In this document: in pieces, positions 13,869 to 25,527 of the stretch
Position numbering within the stretch: the stretch's first letter is position 1
Layout: each line of letters starts with the position of its first letter
Assembly (NCBI RefSeq): GCF_036370855.1
Contig: NC_088130.1
Span: 68,796,941 to 68,860,940, forward strand
Direction: 5' to 3'
Length of the DNA stretch: 64,000 nucleotides
Source of the DNA: Dromaius novaehollandiae
Taxonomy: Eukaryota; Chordata; Aves; Casuariiformes; Dromaiidae
Notes under the pieces: model-generated
What the model was told of the DNA's origin: nothing
Seen by the model: only the letters and a program-made list of their open reading frames with translations
Databases searched by the model: none
Translations under genes and position numbers: made by a program

Positions 13869-13916
13869 CAGCAATAATATGAATGAACAAAACAGCAATA
13901 ATATGAATGAGCAAAA
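13869..13916 (+). repeat. Tandem 24-bp duplication in SKA1 3'UTR
   Basis: Two adjacent 24-bp copies beginning CAGCAATAATATGAATGA differ at one base (AACAAAA versus GCAAAA-type end). This is a recent-looking small tandem duplication about 50 bp before the poly(A) signal. Confidence 0.95.
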
Positions 13917-13968
13917 GACCCTGAATGAACTTTGAACCTGCTCACTAGAGAGATTTTGGCAAGTGTTA

Positions 13969-13974
13969 AATAAA
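13969..13974 (+). terminator. SKA1: Poly(A) signal AATAAA, likely main SKA1 3' end
   Basis: AATAAA is followed within 20-35 bases by a G/U- and U-rich stretch (TGGGTGTGTGGTTTTTTT), the usual downstream element. It lies about 1.0 kb after the SKA1 stop. Confidence 0.8.
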
Positions 13975-14632
13975 CCTGGATTCCTGGGTGTGTGGTTTTT
14001 TTAATGTTTTGCTCTGGGATGTCAAATCCAAGCTGTGGTCTCTGCTCTGCATAATACCAGAATATATTCCATGTTCAGATAAACACACAGAATAAGAGGA
14101 AGAAGTCAAAAATCTGAATTTTGGTTTCTGTAGCTGTCAGTTCAGTCCATCTGTTGCTTTCTGCAAAGCTTATTTTGCATCAGATAAGCTATGGAGACTT
14201 GTATCCATGGATCATCAGAACCTTTTTTTATTGGTTGGTTTGTTTTTCCCAGCTTCATATGCTGTAGGCAATTTCATGGTGGACTTGTACAAAGAATCTC
14301 TTGCTCAACCAGTGTGTTACTGTGTGAGAAGGAAGGCGAGCACCCATGGCCTTCAGCACACCCAAGCACTGAAAGTTGAAGTTTGAGGAAGGACCTGTGC
14401 TAAAGTGAGCTGATAAACAAGCTGCTGACAGAATGGAGCCTGAGGCAAAGGAGAGTGTGGTCTGCTCTTTGTTGTCAAAAGCTGGGTTTTTTCCTCTCAG
14501 CAACCATTCTGTTTTGTCTACTGTTTTTCATAGTTATCCCTTCTTTTCTTCCAAGGATTTTGTAAGTGCCTTGTATTCTTTGTACTCTTTAGACTTTCAT
14601 ACTGAAAATGCAGAATTTTAGGCCTTCTATTT

Positions 14633-14638
14633 AATAAA
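14633..14638 (+). terminator. Second AATAAA, possible distal SKA1 poly(A) signal
   Basis: AATAAA within TTTAATAAAAAG, about 660 bp beyond the first signal. A moderately U-rich region with TGTTTGTATTTC follows. It could give a longer 3'UTR isoform or be a chance match. Confidence 0.4.
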
Positions 14639-14897
14639 AAGAAATCTCTTCATAAAGCAGTTGCACTGACTTGCCTTTATTTCATGTTTGTATTTCTGAA
14701 ATTTCCTGTGAGTGTGCTCCAGACTGTCCAGCAGACCAGCTTCTGCTTTTCTTCTGCTCTCCTTTGATCATCTGACTCATCTCTCCAGCCTGCACTAGGT
14801 GGAGATACTGTTGCTCAGGTGTCACTAGAGAATGTAGCTGGACTCATGGATGTGGGGCTATTTCAATAATTTACAATATGTTGACCTTTTTTCTCAG

Positions 14898-14982
14898 GGA
14901 TTTACCGGCCGATTATCTGCTTTAACTTCAAAAGTGTGGAGAAGAAGCAGGAAGAGACAGAACGGCCGAAGAAGGACCAAGT
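14898..14982 (+). other. Exon-like block of 85 nt with good splice sites, gene unassigned
   Basis: The segment is preceded by a pyrimidine tract and acceptor (GACCTTTTTTCTCAG) and followed by a near-consensus donor (AAGT, then GTAAGTGA). If joined to the SKA1 exon that ends at 7644 (phase 1), it would read GIYRPIICFNFKS, then a charged K/E/Q/R-rich tail ending KKDQV and TAA. That would replace the normal SKA1 C-terminus. It could instead be an internal exon of a non-coding RNA or an alternative upstream MAPK4 exon. I do not recognise the peptide. Confidence 0.35.
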
Positions 14983-17707
14983 GTAAGTGAACACTTTGCA
15001 GTAAGGAAAGGCCTGGGTATGCAGGAGAGTTCTGCAAAGCTTCCTGAGGAACTCTGTAATGGGCAAGGTGGTAGTTTGGGAGAACCAGACTGACAGGAGC
15101 CATCTAATGCCTTGATTATCATCAAGGAAAGATAACAGAGATCCTTTCTCAAAGATTGTTTAAAAATTGCTCTTAATGTTTCATTCCTACTGTTCAAAAT
15201 AGGAGCTCTCTGGATCATGAATTGCTGCAGTACCCATGTAGCAATAGCCATGGGAAGCGTGCAGGCCTTGCAGCTCTGGGGGAATGCCATGCTGTCTGTT
15301 CGCCCATCGGCTGCTGAACCGGTGGAGCTGCAGCTTTCTACCACAGGAGCGGGAAAGGCCCTGGATTTGGAGCTTGGAGTGGAGGGGGAGCAACAAAACA
15401 ATCAAACCCGCAGCTGCCATGCAGTCTGGCTGCTGGTGTGATTGTAAACTGTAGCCAAAGCCTAACTGCTGGTTCTAAAATGGGTGAGTCCAGCTTGGAC
15501 CAGCTTGCAATGGGCCTGCCTTCACCACAATGCAAGGGCTGCAGTTGGCAGCAGCACTCTTCACGCTTAGGTTGAGGCTGAGATGTTACAGATTGCCTTC
15601 TGCTAGCTGTTTTCAAAAAAAGCGAAACAAAACTACTGATGCCATACCACGTAACCTTGCTTTTGGCTGTTCACAGCTAGTGACTGATAGTTTAGTCAAA
15701 GATTTTTCTGTTCAGGTGTCATCACTGTGGTGCTTCATGATTATTTTTGGTACTTGTTTTGGTCTCAGTAAGGTCAGCTGCTACTAAAACTTTTTTCTGC
15801 CTGTAATTTCTTATAATGTTTCATTGTGGGTCTTGCAGAGTTTGTGATTAATTAGATGTTGGTTAACAGCTTTCAGTCTGTTACTATGGAGGTTGTAATT
15901 TTCTGAACTATTTTCCCCTGGGCAGATTCTCACAAATGTGCTCATTGTTTTCAGCCCCTGTTCTGCTGTTGTTTTCATTGCTACTTTCTCTTGCTTCTCG
16001 TGAGGAAGACTCGCCAGGGTTAGGGTCGCTCACGGCACCCTTGCAGCTTTCTTCCTTAAGCAGCTAATGCTGAATTGTGAGCTGGAAAGTGCACTGGTGT
16101 CCCAGTTTCAGGTTCTCCGTGAGCTCCTGTCTCCTCTCTTGACTGAATACTTGGTGTTCCCACAATGTTTGGGGGCAAAGTGTTCTACCGTGGGAGTCAT
16201 CTCAGAACATTACAATCCAGCAGCTTCTGCTGTATGTTTGCTAACTTCTTTCTTTGGCTAGTGCCTCCCTTTAGCTTTCAGCAGCATGCAATTGGCAATG
16301 GCACTAAATATCAGTGAGTGTTTTTGACAGTCCTGCCAGATGATTTAATGAAATACTCCTCCAAAATTTAGCTAACTTGGAGCTTTCCAGTGCTAACTTC
16401 TACTCTTCCAAATGTCAGCTTCTCTAATATTTAAGCTTCATAAAACAAGGAAATAAAGCTGAAGTAACACCAATTTAACTACCTGATATGTGAGAAAGGA
16501 TGTAGGAAGGACATATGATTTCTTAATTCTGTCCCCTTTGGGATGTGACTCAATCCCTGCTTTCACACCTGTTGCCTTCTGTGCCCATGGACGCAGTGGG
16601 AACTGTAAGGGAAAGAAGAAACAGTTGATGAATATGCATTGGGTGAGCAAATTTACCTCTTGAACCTTGTCTAGACAAAATAAGGGACCTAATGTTGGAG
16701 ACAGTCTGATATGATGTGGTAAATGCCTTGGGCAGAGGCAAGAAGAAACCTGCTAAACTTGGCCTTGCTGGTCAGAAATCAGGCTTCATCCTGTTGCCCC
16801 GTGGGTGGTGGAAACTTGCCACTGCACAACGCCCGAAGAGCTGCTTTGCACAAGCCTTGCAGGAGCACAACTGATGGACTGCCTGGCCGTGCCACCCAAC
16901 AGAAGACAGTCACATGCATGGTCCCAGGGGCTTCGGGCTTTGTTCCATCAATGGACCCACGTACACCTCTAAAGTTGAGACAAGCTGTTTTTTAAAAGGT
17001 CTTAGTTGCTCTTGCTTTGCTATATTGTTGGTTTAAAAAAAAAAGCATCTTTTTTTTCTTAACTCCTCTTTGAGAGGCACTGATGGAAATAATTATCAGC
17101 GGAAATAAATGCTCCAAGCTCTCTTACCCAAGGAGTATTTTATTCAGTGTTTAGCTACGTGTTATTTCAGGAGGCAGCAATTTCCCTGTGTGAGGGCATG
17201 TATTCCTTTCCACACTGCTCCCAAGGAGGAATAGCAAACTGGGATTTCATGTCATTCACACTGGATCTTAGCTTATTGCGAGTAATAATGACCAACGCTT
17301 GTAAATACCTGTATAAAGGAATTTTAGGTGAATGAGAACTGATATCAAGAACCTTTGACAGAAAAATCTCTGCTTTCTCTGAGTTAAGAAAGGTCTCCTG
17401 CAAACACAGTTATATCAAGTGATCCTTTGAAGTGTTGTCTTAATTAAAAAAAGCTTTCCCTAGCATGGTGCATTATGGCTAATAAGACTAAATGCTCTTG
17501 ATAGACCATATTGATTGCAGTTGCTTGAAAAATAGACAAACCTGCTTTTCTCCCGCTGCCCCCACACAAGCGTGTGTACAAGCTTGCTCTGCTCAGAGGA
17601 GTGGCATGTTTTAGTCTGTGCTTAAAACAAGTTACAAAACCATTCAGCTATCTGGAGAGAAGTCTTGTCCTGGGGACCAGTCCTACTTGGCAGCACTATT
17701 CCTAATA

Positions 17708-17717
17708 GGGGGGGGGG
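17708..17717 (+). repeat. G10 run
   Basis: Ten consecutive G in intergenic sequence. Confidence 0.9.
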
Positions 17718-18465
17718 AAAAATCCACTCCTTTTTTTACATCTTTAATTTTCATGCTAATAGCGATGCTGGAGGTGCTGGCTGTTCATCAAGCTCTGGCC
17801 CGGTAGCTGTAGCCCTGGGGTTTGCGACTACTGGCTTGGTAATATCTTCCATTTCTTTATTCATATCCATTTGGGCCTAATGAGGGCAAAAATTGGGACT
17901 GTTAACTGGCAGGCGATTAACGCCCCGTACCCGAGTATCCACGCCACAAAATAAAATTGAGAGAACAGTTGCTTAAGCTGTGAGTCCTAAAAAAAAATTT
18001 GCTAGTTGTTAAAAATAAAAAAAATCCTAACCCTCATCTGAATTTTTCTTCCATCTTTGTTCTTGGGACTTGCAAGCTCCTTGGTGCCAGGACTCTATTC
18101 TGTTCCCTGATGTACAACTATTATGAGTGCACAAAAAGAAGGTAGCCTTTCGGTTCCAGCTGCAGGATGCATTGCTTCAAAAACCAAAGGGATTTAAATA
18201 GGAAAGCAGGAAACTTTGATTCAAATAATCCATTTTTAATCCACTTTAGCATTTATAGGGGTTTTTTTTTCCCTTGAGCACTGATTCTTAATAGATGAGA
18301 CCCATTAAGGCATGTTGACTGCAACTAAAAATGAGAATTATGCTAAATTTGGAGGGGTTTTTGTGCAGTAACTAGGTGAATATGTATTTAATCGGAATTC
18401 AATGGAATTCAATGGTGCTTACCAAAGTGCAAAAACTAAAAGGTGCCTTCTTATTTGATGGTTGG

Positions 18466-18495
18466 TTTTTTGTTTTTTGTTTTTTTTTTTTTTTT
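18466..18495 (+). repeat. T-rich homopolymer tract
   Basis: T runs interrupted by two G and ending in T15. No transposon body is recognisable beside it. Confidence 0.9.
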
Positions 18496-21400
18496 AACCT
18501 TAACCTGTTTTAAACTGCCTTTTCCTGGGAACTGGGATGCAATTAAAATGTAGAAAGGCTTATTTAAATGAAACTACTTTAAATATGCTGATTTTTTTTT
18601 TTTAAGTAAAAGCAGAAGCACTTTTATGCATAGAGACAGAAAAATGGAACAAGTTGGTTATTACACGTGGCCTTCACTTAATCCTGTTTTACTTAAACCT
18701 AAATCATTTTGTGAACTTGAGCTGTTTGGTCTCTCCTGGTAATATCTTAAAGCTGGTTTGTGGTCAGAAAAAGTCTCATGGATTGATCCATTCTGAAATT
18801 TGTTTTCTTTTTTTTGACTTACAAGGGGAATTTGTCCAGGAGCGATGCTCGGCCTCCGGTCCTGTGCAGCTCTTCACGCTGGCTAGCCTCGTCTCCGTGA
18901 CACTGATGCAGCTTCTCTCGCCATGAGCTGAGCAGCGGCATTTCAATTATGAGCTAATATTTCATATTTGATATCTATGCAGCAACTCGCAGAGCTAAAT
19001 AATTGAACTTCCCTATGGCCCAAGCAGGCCAGGAGTCAGACGAGCTTCTTCAGACGTGAGCTCTGCCGGCTTAAAAGATTTGCCGGCACAACGGTTGCTA
19101 CCTGCGCGTCCCTTCCGTAGCAGAAACCACAGTGCTAATCAATAACAGCTCAGCCGTGGCTGGGTAGATCACATTAACCTTTGGGAATTGCACCGAGGTT
19201 TCTTTTCTGTGAAGCCTTTCATTTTCAAAGTAGAAAAACGTCTCATTCGTGGCAGTGAACAGACCCGCAGTTTGCTCCCAGCTGGTCCATTAGGGGAAGA
19301 CAGCCCTGAGTAAGCATGACTTCTGGAGTCAGTTGTGTCAGAGACTTGTTGAAACTATTCAAATATTTGTTTAAATAGTCTATTTTCCTCCAAATGTTGA
19401 TCCAGGCGGTGGAAATAAGCTGGCCTGCTTTATTTTCTGGCTGCTGTTTGTTTGCACGATGCTGTCACGTCGGGTGTCAGCGTTTGCCGAGGGGGTTTCC
19501 AAAGGCAGATGTAGCGTCTTCAGCCCCACCGAAGCCCCTCAGCGAGCTGCTAGGGGAGGTTAGGGCGACTTGCTGCAGTTGTGTGACACCCGCTGTGCGC
19601 GTTCACTCTTTTCTGTCCAGTTTCTTGTTGCTCAGGCCAGCGAGAGCCCAAAACTTTGTGGTGAACTTGAGGCCCCTTAATGGTGGGTTCAAGTTTACCA
19701 TTTTGGAGCTTGATTTCTGTAACTTCTCATAGGGAACTGAGACAAAAAGCAGTCTTACAGCAAAGAAATTTTAGAGCTGTTATTAAGAAAATCTCTGAGG
19801 GAGGATGATGAAGCACAGAAAGATACTACGGAGGGACGATGCACAACTCGTACTGGAGGCTTTTGAGAGCTGGCTGGAAACCTGAGCTAGGTTGTACCAA
19901 TCCAGTAACGGGGCAAGAATCTGGACCAAGGCCTCAAAGAAATCATCCTTTCAGTCCTATAACTTTACGCATCTGCCAGCTCGGTCCAACGCTGCTTTGA
20001 ATTGGTTTGTTCTCTCAGCTGCAGGCTCGGCAGCGACGACCGTCAGGATGTCCTGCCCCTCCATCGGCAAGATCTTCCCAGGAATAACTGCAAAGGCAAA
20101 AGCCCCCTTCACCTTTGCCATCTGCCTCTTTTCTGTGTGATCCAGTTGGTGGTTGTCTTGATGGTGAGAATGACTCACAAGTATGTAATTGCAAGACAAA
20201 TATTTAATTAAGAGCGATTTCATCGCTAGTCTCTTATCTGCTTCTGCCTGGAAACAGCGTGGGTATGTTGGTAGTCTCAGCAGCCTGGATCAGGGCCCTG
20301 ATGACCCAATTCTGCACCATTTCTGAAAGCAAGGGAGTAAACTAAACAAAAATAATACCGGGAGCCTGCTGGCTCCAGTTCCCCATTGCTTCCACGCGAG
20401 CGGGCACTCACGCATGTGCCCGCCTCTCCTGGCTGTTGGTACCATGCTGGGGAGGGGAGCTGTTTGCTTTTGACATCAGTTTGTCACAGAATTCAACTCA
20501 AAAGCAAACTTCCCACTTGTAAACTTGTTTTTTTGCTGCCCGTCCGTCCTCAAGCAATGTAATGAATGAATGCAGAGATGACATTTAACCGCAGGTCTAA
20601 AATAGTAATATGTTTTTATAAAATTGTGCTGTTGAATAATTTCAGGCATAATTTAAGTCAAAATTACATTTAGAGTTTTCTCTCTCTTTTACTATGCGCA
20701 GTAATGTATTTGCAGCATCTTAGAGGGCTTTTAAAACCCCTCAAATGTGGTGCTAAGGCTCGTTGTTTAAATGTGTCTGGGTAAAGAGGCTGTAAATTGT
20801 TGGCTCGTTCAGCCTCCCAGGAAAACTAGGCAATGGGAGTGCAACGCGGACTGCTTGGTGGCCCCGTAACCTGCCTTCATGTGGGGAATAGCTTCAAAAA
20901 AATGCATCCTACCATCGCTCCGAACTGATCCCGGCGCCTGTGACAGAGTTGGCTCGCTGCATTATAAACGTAGGCTGTCAAGGTAATTTAAATACTTTTC
21001 CCTGGGGGAAATCAGAGTGATTTTTAATAGAGCTTTTTAATTAATGTGCTGCCTGCTACAAGCTGGATATATGTTTATTTGGCTTTTTCTTTTCTTTGCA
21101 GCATCATTTTCTTCCAGTTGCCGCTTGGCTGCTGAAGGAGAGGGCGGCTCCGGGGCAAGGCCAGGGGCCCGCAACAGGCTGCAACCCACCGGCGCCGGGA
21201 GCCGAGGATGCGGTAATGCGCTAACGTTAGCCCGTGTTATCCTAACGATCCTTGTTTGCAGGCAGGACGCTGCCTACGGTTCTCGCGTGCGGTGTTTCTG
21301 CCACGTCCAGCCTCCGCGGGTGCAGCCGGGGCCGGCATGATGCTGCGGCGCTCGGTGCCCAGCTCTCCTGCTGATCCCCTCGCGTCCGCTTCTCCCAGCA

Positions 21401-21799
21401 GCTGCAAAATTTGGGGGTTTGCTGGGAACTTTTCAGCGTTTCTTTGAGTGGATGATGAAGCGGGTGATGAGGCAGAACGAGAGCAATTTCACTGCTTCTT
21501 TAAAATCCCGAGAATGACGAAATGGGCCCCTTTCCCATGCGAAGGTTAACGGCGCCGAGGTGCTTTGGCTGTGTAATCATCTTGGGCCGCGCGCTCGCGG
21601 GATCAAGCGGTGTTTCCTCTTGCCTTGGGAAGGGCTGAGCTCTCCATCAGGCACTTAATTTGCAACAGCTCGCCCGAGCTCCCCGGCCCCAAATTATCAC
21701 CGATGACTTGAAGTTACCAATATTTTGCGCTGCAGTGAGAACCGCAAGACCCTCATGAGTCTCTCGGGCTTGTTAGCATTAATGCTTAAAGTGTTTCAT

Positions 21800-21895
21800 C
21801 AGCACGGATTAGTATTATTATCCCTACTTTACAAACGGAAAACGAATCGTCATGGTATCAAATCACTTCCCTCAGGCCTCACACTGAGCGGAGGG
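21800..21895 (-). mobile_element. Ancient MIR-like (CORE-SINE) remnant
   Basis: On the plus strand the order AGTATTATTATCCCTACTTT, ACAAACGGAAAAC, then AAATCACTTCCCTCAGGCCT and CACACTGAGC follows the antisense MIR consensus (two-letter-rich ATTATT, CCCATTTTACAGATGAGGAAAC, GACTTGCCC, CACACAG). Conservation is partial with many substitutions, as expected for an element older than the split of birds and mammals. Family assignment by eye is tentative. Confidence 0.5.
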
Positions 21896-24172
21896 TAGAC
21901 GTAGCAATGCAAACCAAAGTGCTTTCTCTGTGATTCCTGGCTTTTCCCCGCGACAGGGAGACTTTTCCTGATTAAGGTTGACCGAGGCTCTTGGAAAGCC
22001 GCAGGAAGCTTTCGTTAGGCAACATCGCTACTGCAACATACTCCAAAGCACGGAAAAAAATGGGAAACGGCACTTTTCCAGTCGGCCACTTGAGCTGCTC
22101 CCTGCTTTCCAGTCGCTTGCAGATGTCGCTGCAGGAGCCTTTCCCGTGTCCCGAACAGCTGCGTGCAGCTGGGTGTCACTCACCTGCAGGTCAGATGCGC
22201 TCCCTTTCCCCCTCCTTTCGCTTGTTGTCAGCCCTGTATCCGTGTTACTTATTAACCTCGGGAAGCTCACCTGGAAATACGGAGTATGTGGGAGAGGGTC
22301 TCCCAAATGAGGCTTGTTTTGCTGGAAGAGCTTGCGGGGCTCTTGAGCGCGCCAAGCCCAGTTCGCCCCGTGCACCCCCAGCACAACCTGCCGGGCTCGC
22401 GGGCTCTCTGGAAGCGGCCACGTGGCAGGCGGGAGAACTGGGTGTTTCTCAAATCCTGCCTGGGGTTCCTGGCTCTAAGCAGGAGAAAACCCAGCAGAGC
22501 ACCCTTTGGTTTAGCAGCTGAAAACATACGATATGGAGGTGTCAGGGAACACAAATCTGCCGTGTCTAGAGAGCCGTTTTCGAGAGCGGATCAAGCTTAA
22601 ATGCAGTTCTTCGAAGGTGCTTCGGAGTCGTGGTTAATAATATTGGTAAGTGCTCATGGCTTTCGTGAAGGATCATTTTCACTCTGAGGGAAATAAGCTG
22701 CTTAGGGCTGCTGAAATTATGCTGGGATGGTCCCTAGTAGTTGGAGCAGCCCGAATGGCTCCAGCGAAAGTCCAAAGCGTCTCCTCCCTGTTGGCCACCC
22801 AGCCTCACACGGGGACTGGGGACCCCAGATTCTTCCCCGGCCCAATTTCATGTGTTACTCAGCCAGGTGAGATCATTTTGGGAGCAGCCACATCCCTCCT
22901 ATCCGCAAGAACGTCCTGGTGTTCAACCAGGCCCTTTACATCTGCTGGAGGCCACGTGCTCATCGCCGACCCAAAGTCTCCTTGTAGGTGTGGGAGAAGG
23001 AGAATGTCGCCAACAGAAAACTAATCGCAGTCTCATTTTTTTCCCCTTCTAGCTATTTTTAAGCAATAAGGAGAGCAGGGTAACCTTTGAGTTAACCTTT
23101 AACGGCGTTCTGCCTCTGAATGAAAGGTGCGATCACACGTCTTGGCAAAGCATTCATCCCCCAGAGGGGAATTAGGTTTGCCTGTTCAGTGCAGCAGTGC
23201 CAGCTGCAAGCGCCCCGCGCGGAGGGTTTTTTTCCAAAGGAGCCACGTAGGTGGTGCATCATAACTTATTCATGGTTTCTCAGAGAAGATGCAGGCCAGT
23301 GAATCCCGAAAGGCCAGAACGAGGGCGCGTAAGAGTCTAACCTTCCATTAACTAAAAAGCAATTTCATTTGCAGTCTGAATCCGAGCGGAGCTCTTGGTG
23401 GGGCAGCTCTGCAATTCTGGTGCTTGCTCAGCGCTGTGCCTAGACGTTGGTGTAGCAATTCAAGGCTGGGCTGCTTTGTACCAAGCTGCAGCCAACTTTT
23501 CTCCTGAGACTGAGGGGGAAAAAATGGGAAAAAAGCTCGCAGAACGTGGGCTTTGCAGAGCTGCGTGGTGTGGATGGTGACTCTGGGCGTCGCAGCCCAT
23601 CCAAACCATTGAACTGTCTCAACTGTGCTGATGAGACCCACTGCTGCACCCAACTCCCCCCAGCACCAGCCACCAAGGGCCTTTCGTGGCTGTTTTGTCC
23701 ACTAAACTCTCAATATTCTGATACAAATGCACTTCATAGGCTTCTAGTCCCTTCGTCTCTGTGTTGCTGAGCCGAAGCTCACGCAGCAGCTATCAGAAAT
23801 CTGTTTCGTATTTTCAAGAGACTTCTCCGTTCTTCTAAATCCTTGATTACTTTGTTCCGGCTGCTCGTGCCATGCCTAATATCACTCAAATAGCTCACTT
23901 TCAGGCAAATTATCTTGATTAATGATGGAGCCCAAATACAAAACTCCCCAGCCTATTCAAGCTCTTGTTTTCCATTAGAATAAAACAGTTTTGCTGTGGC
24001 CCAGTTTTTGTCTCAGATGTAAAGTGAGAGTCCCTGCTCTTTTCCTGGAGTATGCAACCTCCAGCTAAGTCACACTGCTCCTCAGATGATAAGATGGACA
24101 AAATTTTACTGTCTGAGGACTTCAAATCACAGCCTGGCACATCGTACCGATGTTCTCTGGGATCCTCCAGCA

Positions 24173-24193
24173 CCTTCCTCCTCCTCCTCCTCA
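24173..24193 (+). repeat. (CTC)n triplet repeat
   Basis: About six TCC/CTC units forming a polypyrimidine strand. Confidence 0.85.
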
Positions 24194-24748
24194 TCTCTGC
24201 TGAGCGGAGAAGGTGCTAGCAGGCTCCCTGCCTTTACTGCTTGCCCATTTGCTAACTTGTGTTGGTTTTGCAGGTGATTCTCAGTTGCAGCAGACCCCAT
24301 GTCATCATCTGAGCCTGTCAAGAACATCTTCTCGGTTTGCTCTGGGAAGGAAGCGCCCAGATGCCTGATCCTCTGTCTTTTCTTGCTTCCACTGACAGCG
24401 GTGTTGAGGTTTGACGCTTGCTGCCTTATGTGTCTTCTGCGTGCTATCCTCACTTCCTAGCTGAGATCTCAAGCTGAATTTTTCCTTTAATCTTTCTGAG
24501 CGCTACCGTCAGCATTGCCCTTCCTGCGTTGCTCTAATTCCTGCGGTCCTTCTCTGGGCTGCCGCATCGGAGCCCAGATGTATTGCATTTCAGAAACCAT
24601 CTTCATGATGCAAACCTGGTGTTACACAAAGGAAGGAGCCTTGATGGACACTGCTTGGCCATGGAGCCTCGGTGCGCTCAGTAGCTGCCTGCATCTGCTT
24701 GCCAGCAGTGAAAGTCCTTTGGAGGGGAGTTTTCAGTCCATATCATGC

Positions 24749-24764
24749 AAAAAAAAAAAAAAAA
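24749..24764 (+). repeat. Poly(A), A16
   Basis: Uninterrupted A16 in intergenic DNA. No adjoining retrocopy was recognised. Confidence 0.95.
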
Positions 24765-25502
24765 GCGCCCTCTCATCCAGGGGCTGCTGGAGGCCTCAGG
24801 AGGGTCTGGCTGGGGCTGGGTCTGGCTGGGGCCGGCTCTGCCTTTCCAAAACGAGCTCTCCGAGCAGCCTCTCTCGCCTGCTTTGCAGGTAACCGAGGTG
24901 GCTGATCCCAGGCTGGATTTGCCACACAAGCGGCACAGCGGCATTGCCTGGAGCCAGGGCAGCAGATGGGAGGATGAGTGAAGGGTTTCACTTGCTTCCC
25001 CTCTCCACTCTCATCTGTGGAGCTTTTCTGCTTTGCCGGAGCTCAGCCGGAGGCTTGGCGCGAGGAGCGCCTGCCGCTGCATCCCCCTGCCTGTCTTGGG
25101 GACTAGAAACTCCCTTAGAAAACTGCCTTTTTTTATGAGAAGTAGCGCTGCTGTATTTTCACCCGGCGCTGCTAGGGGACATGGCTGGTTTTCATCCACG
25201 CAGCAATCTGTTCCAGAGTTAACCTGCGATGGAGGCGAGCTGCCTGCCCTCGGCGGTGGCAGCCGAGATGCTGCCAGCCAGCGCTTGCCTCCTCCTTGAA
25301 GCTGCTGCCGCAGCTATTTGGACAGACCGATGGCCATTTTCTCTAGCGACCAGACTGTGGCAATGGCCAGCTTCAGGCAGAGGTACAGCAATTGCAGTTT
25401 TGAAGCAGTTGTCTCAGACGATCCATCCCCCATTTGTTAGCGGTCCTGCAAGCTGTAAAGTTGTACAGTTGGCATCACTTCCAAAACACCTTTTTAAGCC
25501 TT

Positions 25503-25527
25503 AAAAAAAAAAAAAAAAAAAAAAAAA
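25503..25527 (+). repeat. Poly(A), A25
   Basis: Uninterrupted A25. I looked for flanking target-site duplications and an element body upstream and saw none. Confidence 0.95.

Larger units (their letters stand above)
12962..13995 (+). other. SKA1: SKA1 3'UTR
   Basis: Non-coding, U-rich sequence from the stop codon to just past the poly(A) signal at 13969. The right end is estimated at 15-25 bases after that signal. It contains a tandem 24-bp duplication at 13869-13916. No open frame in it looks protein-like. Confidence 0.75.
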
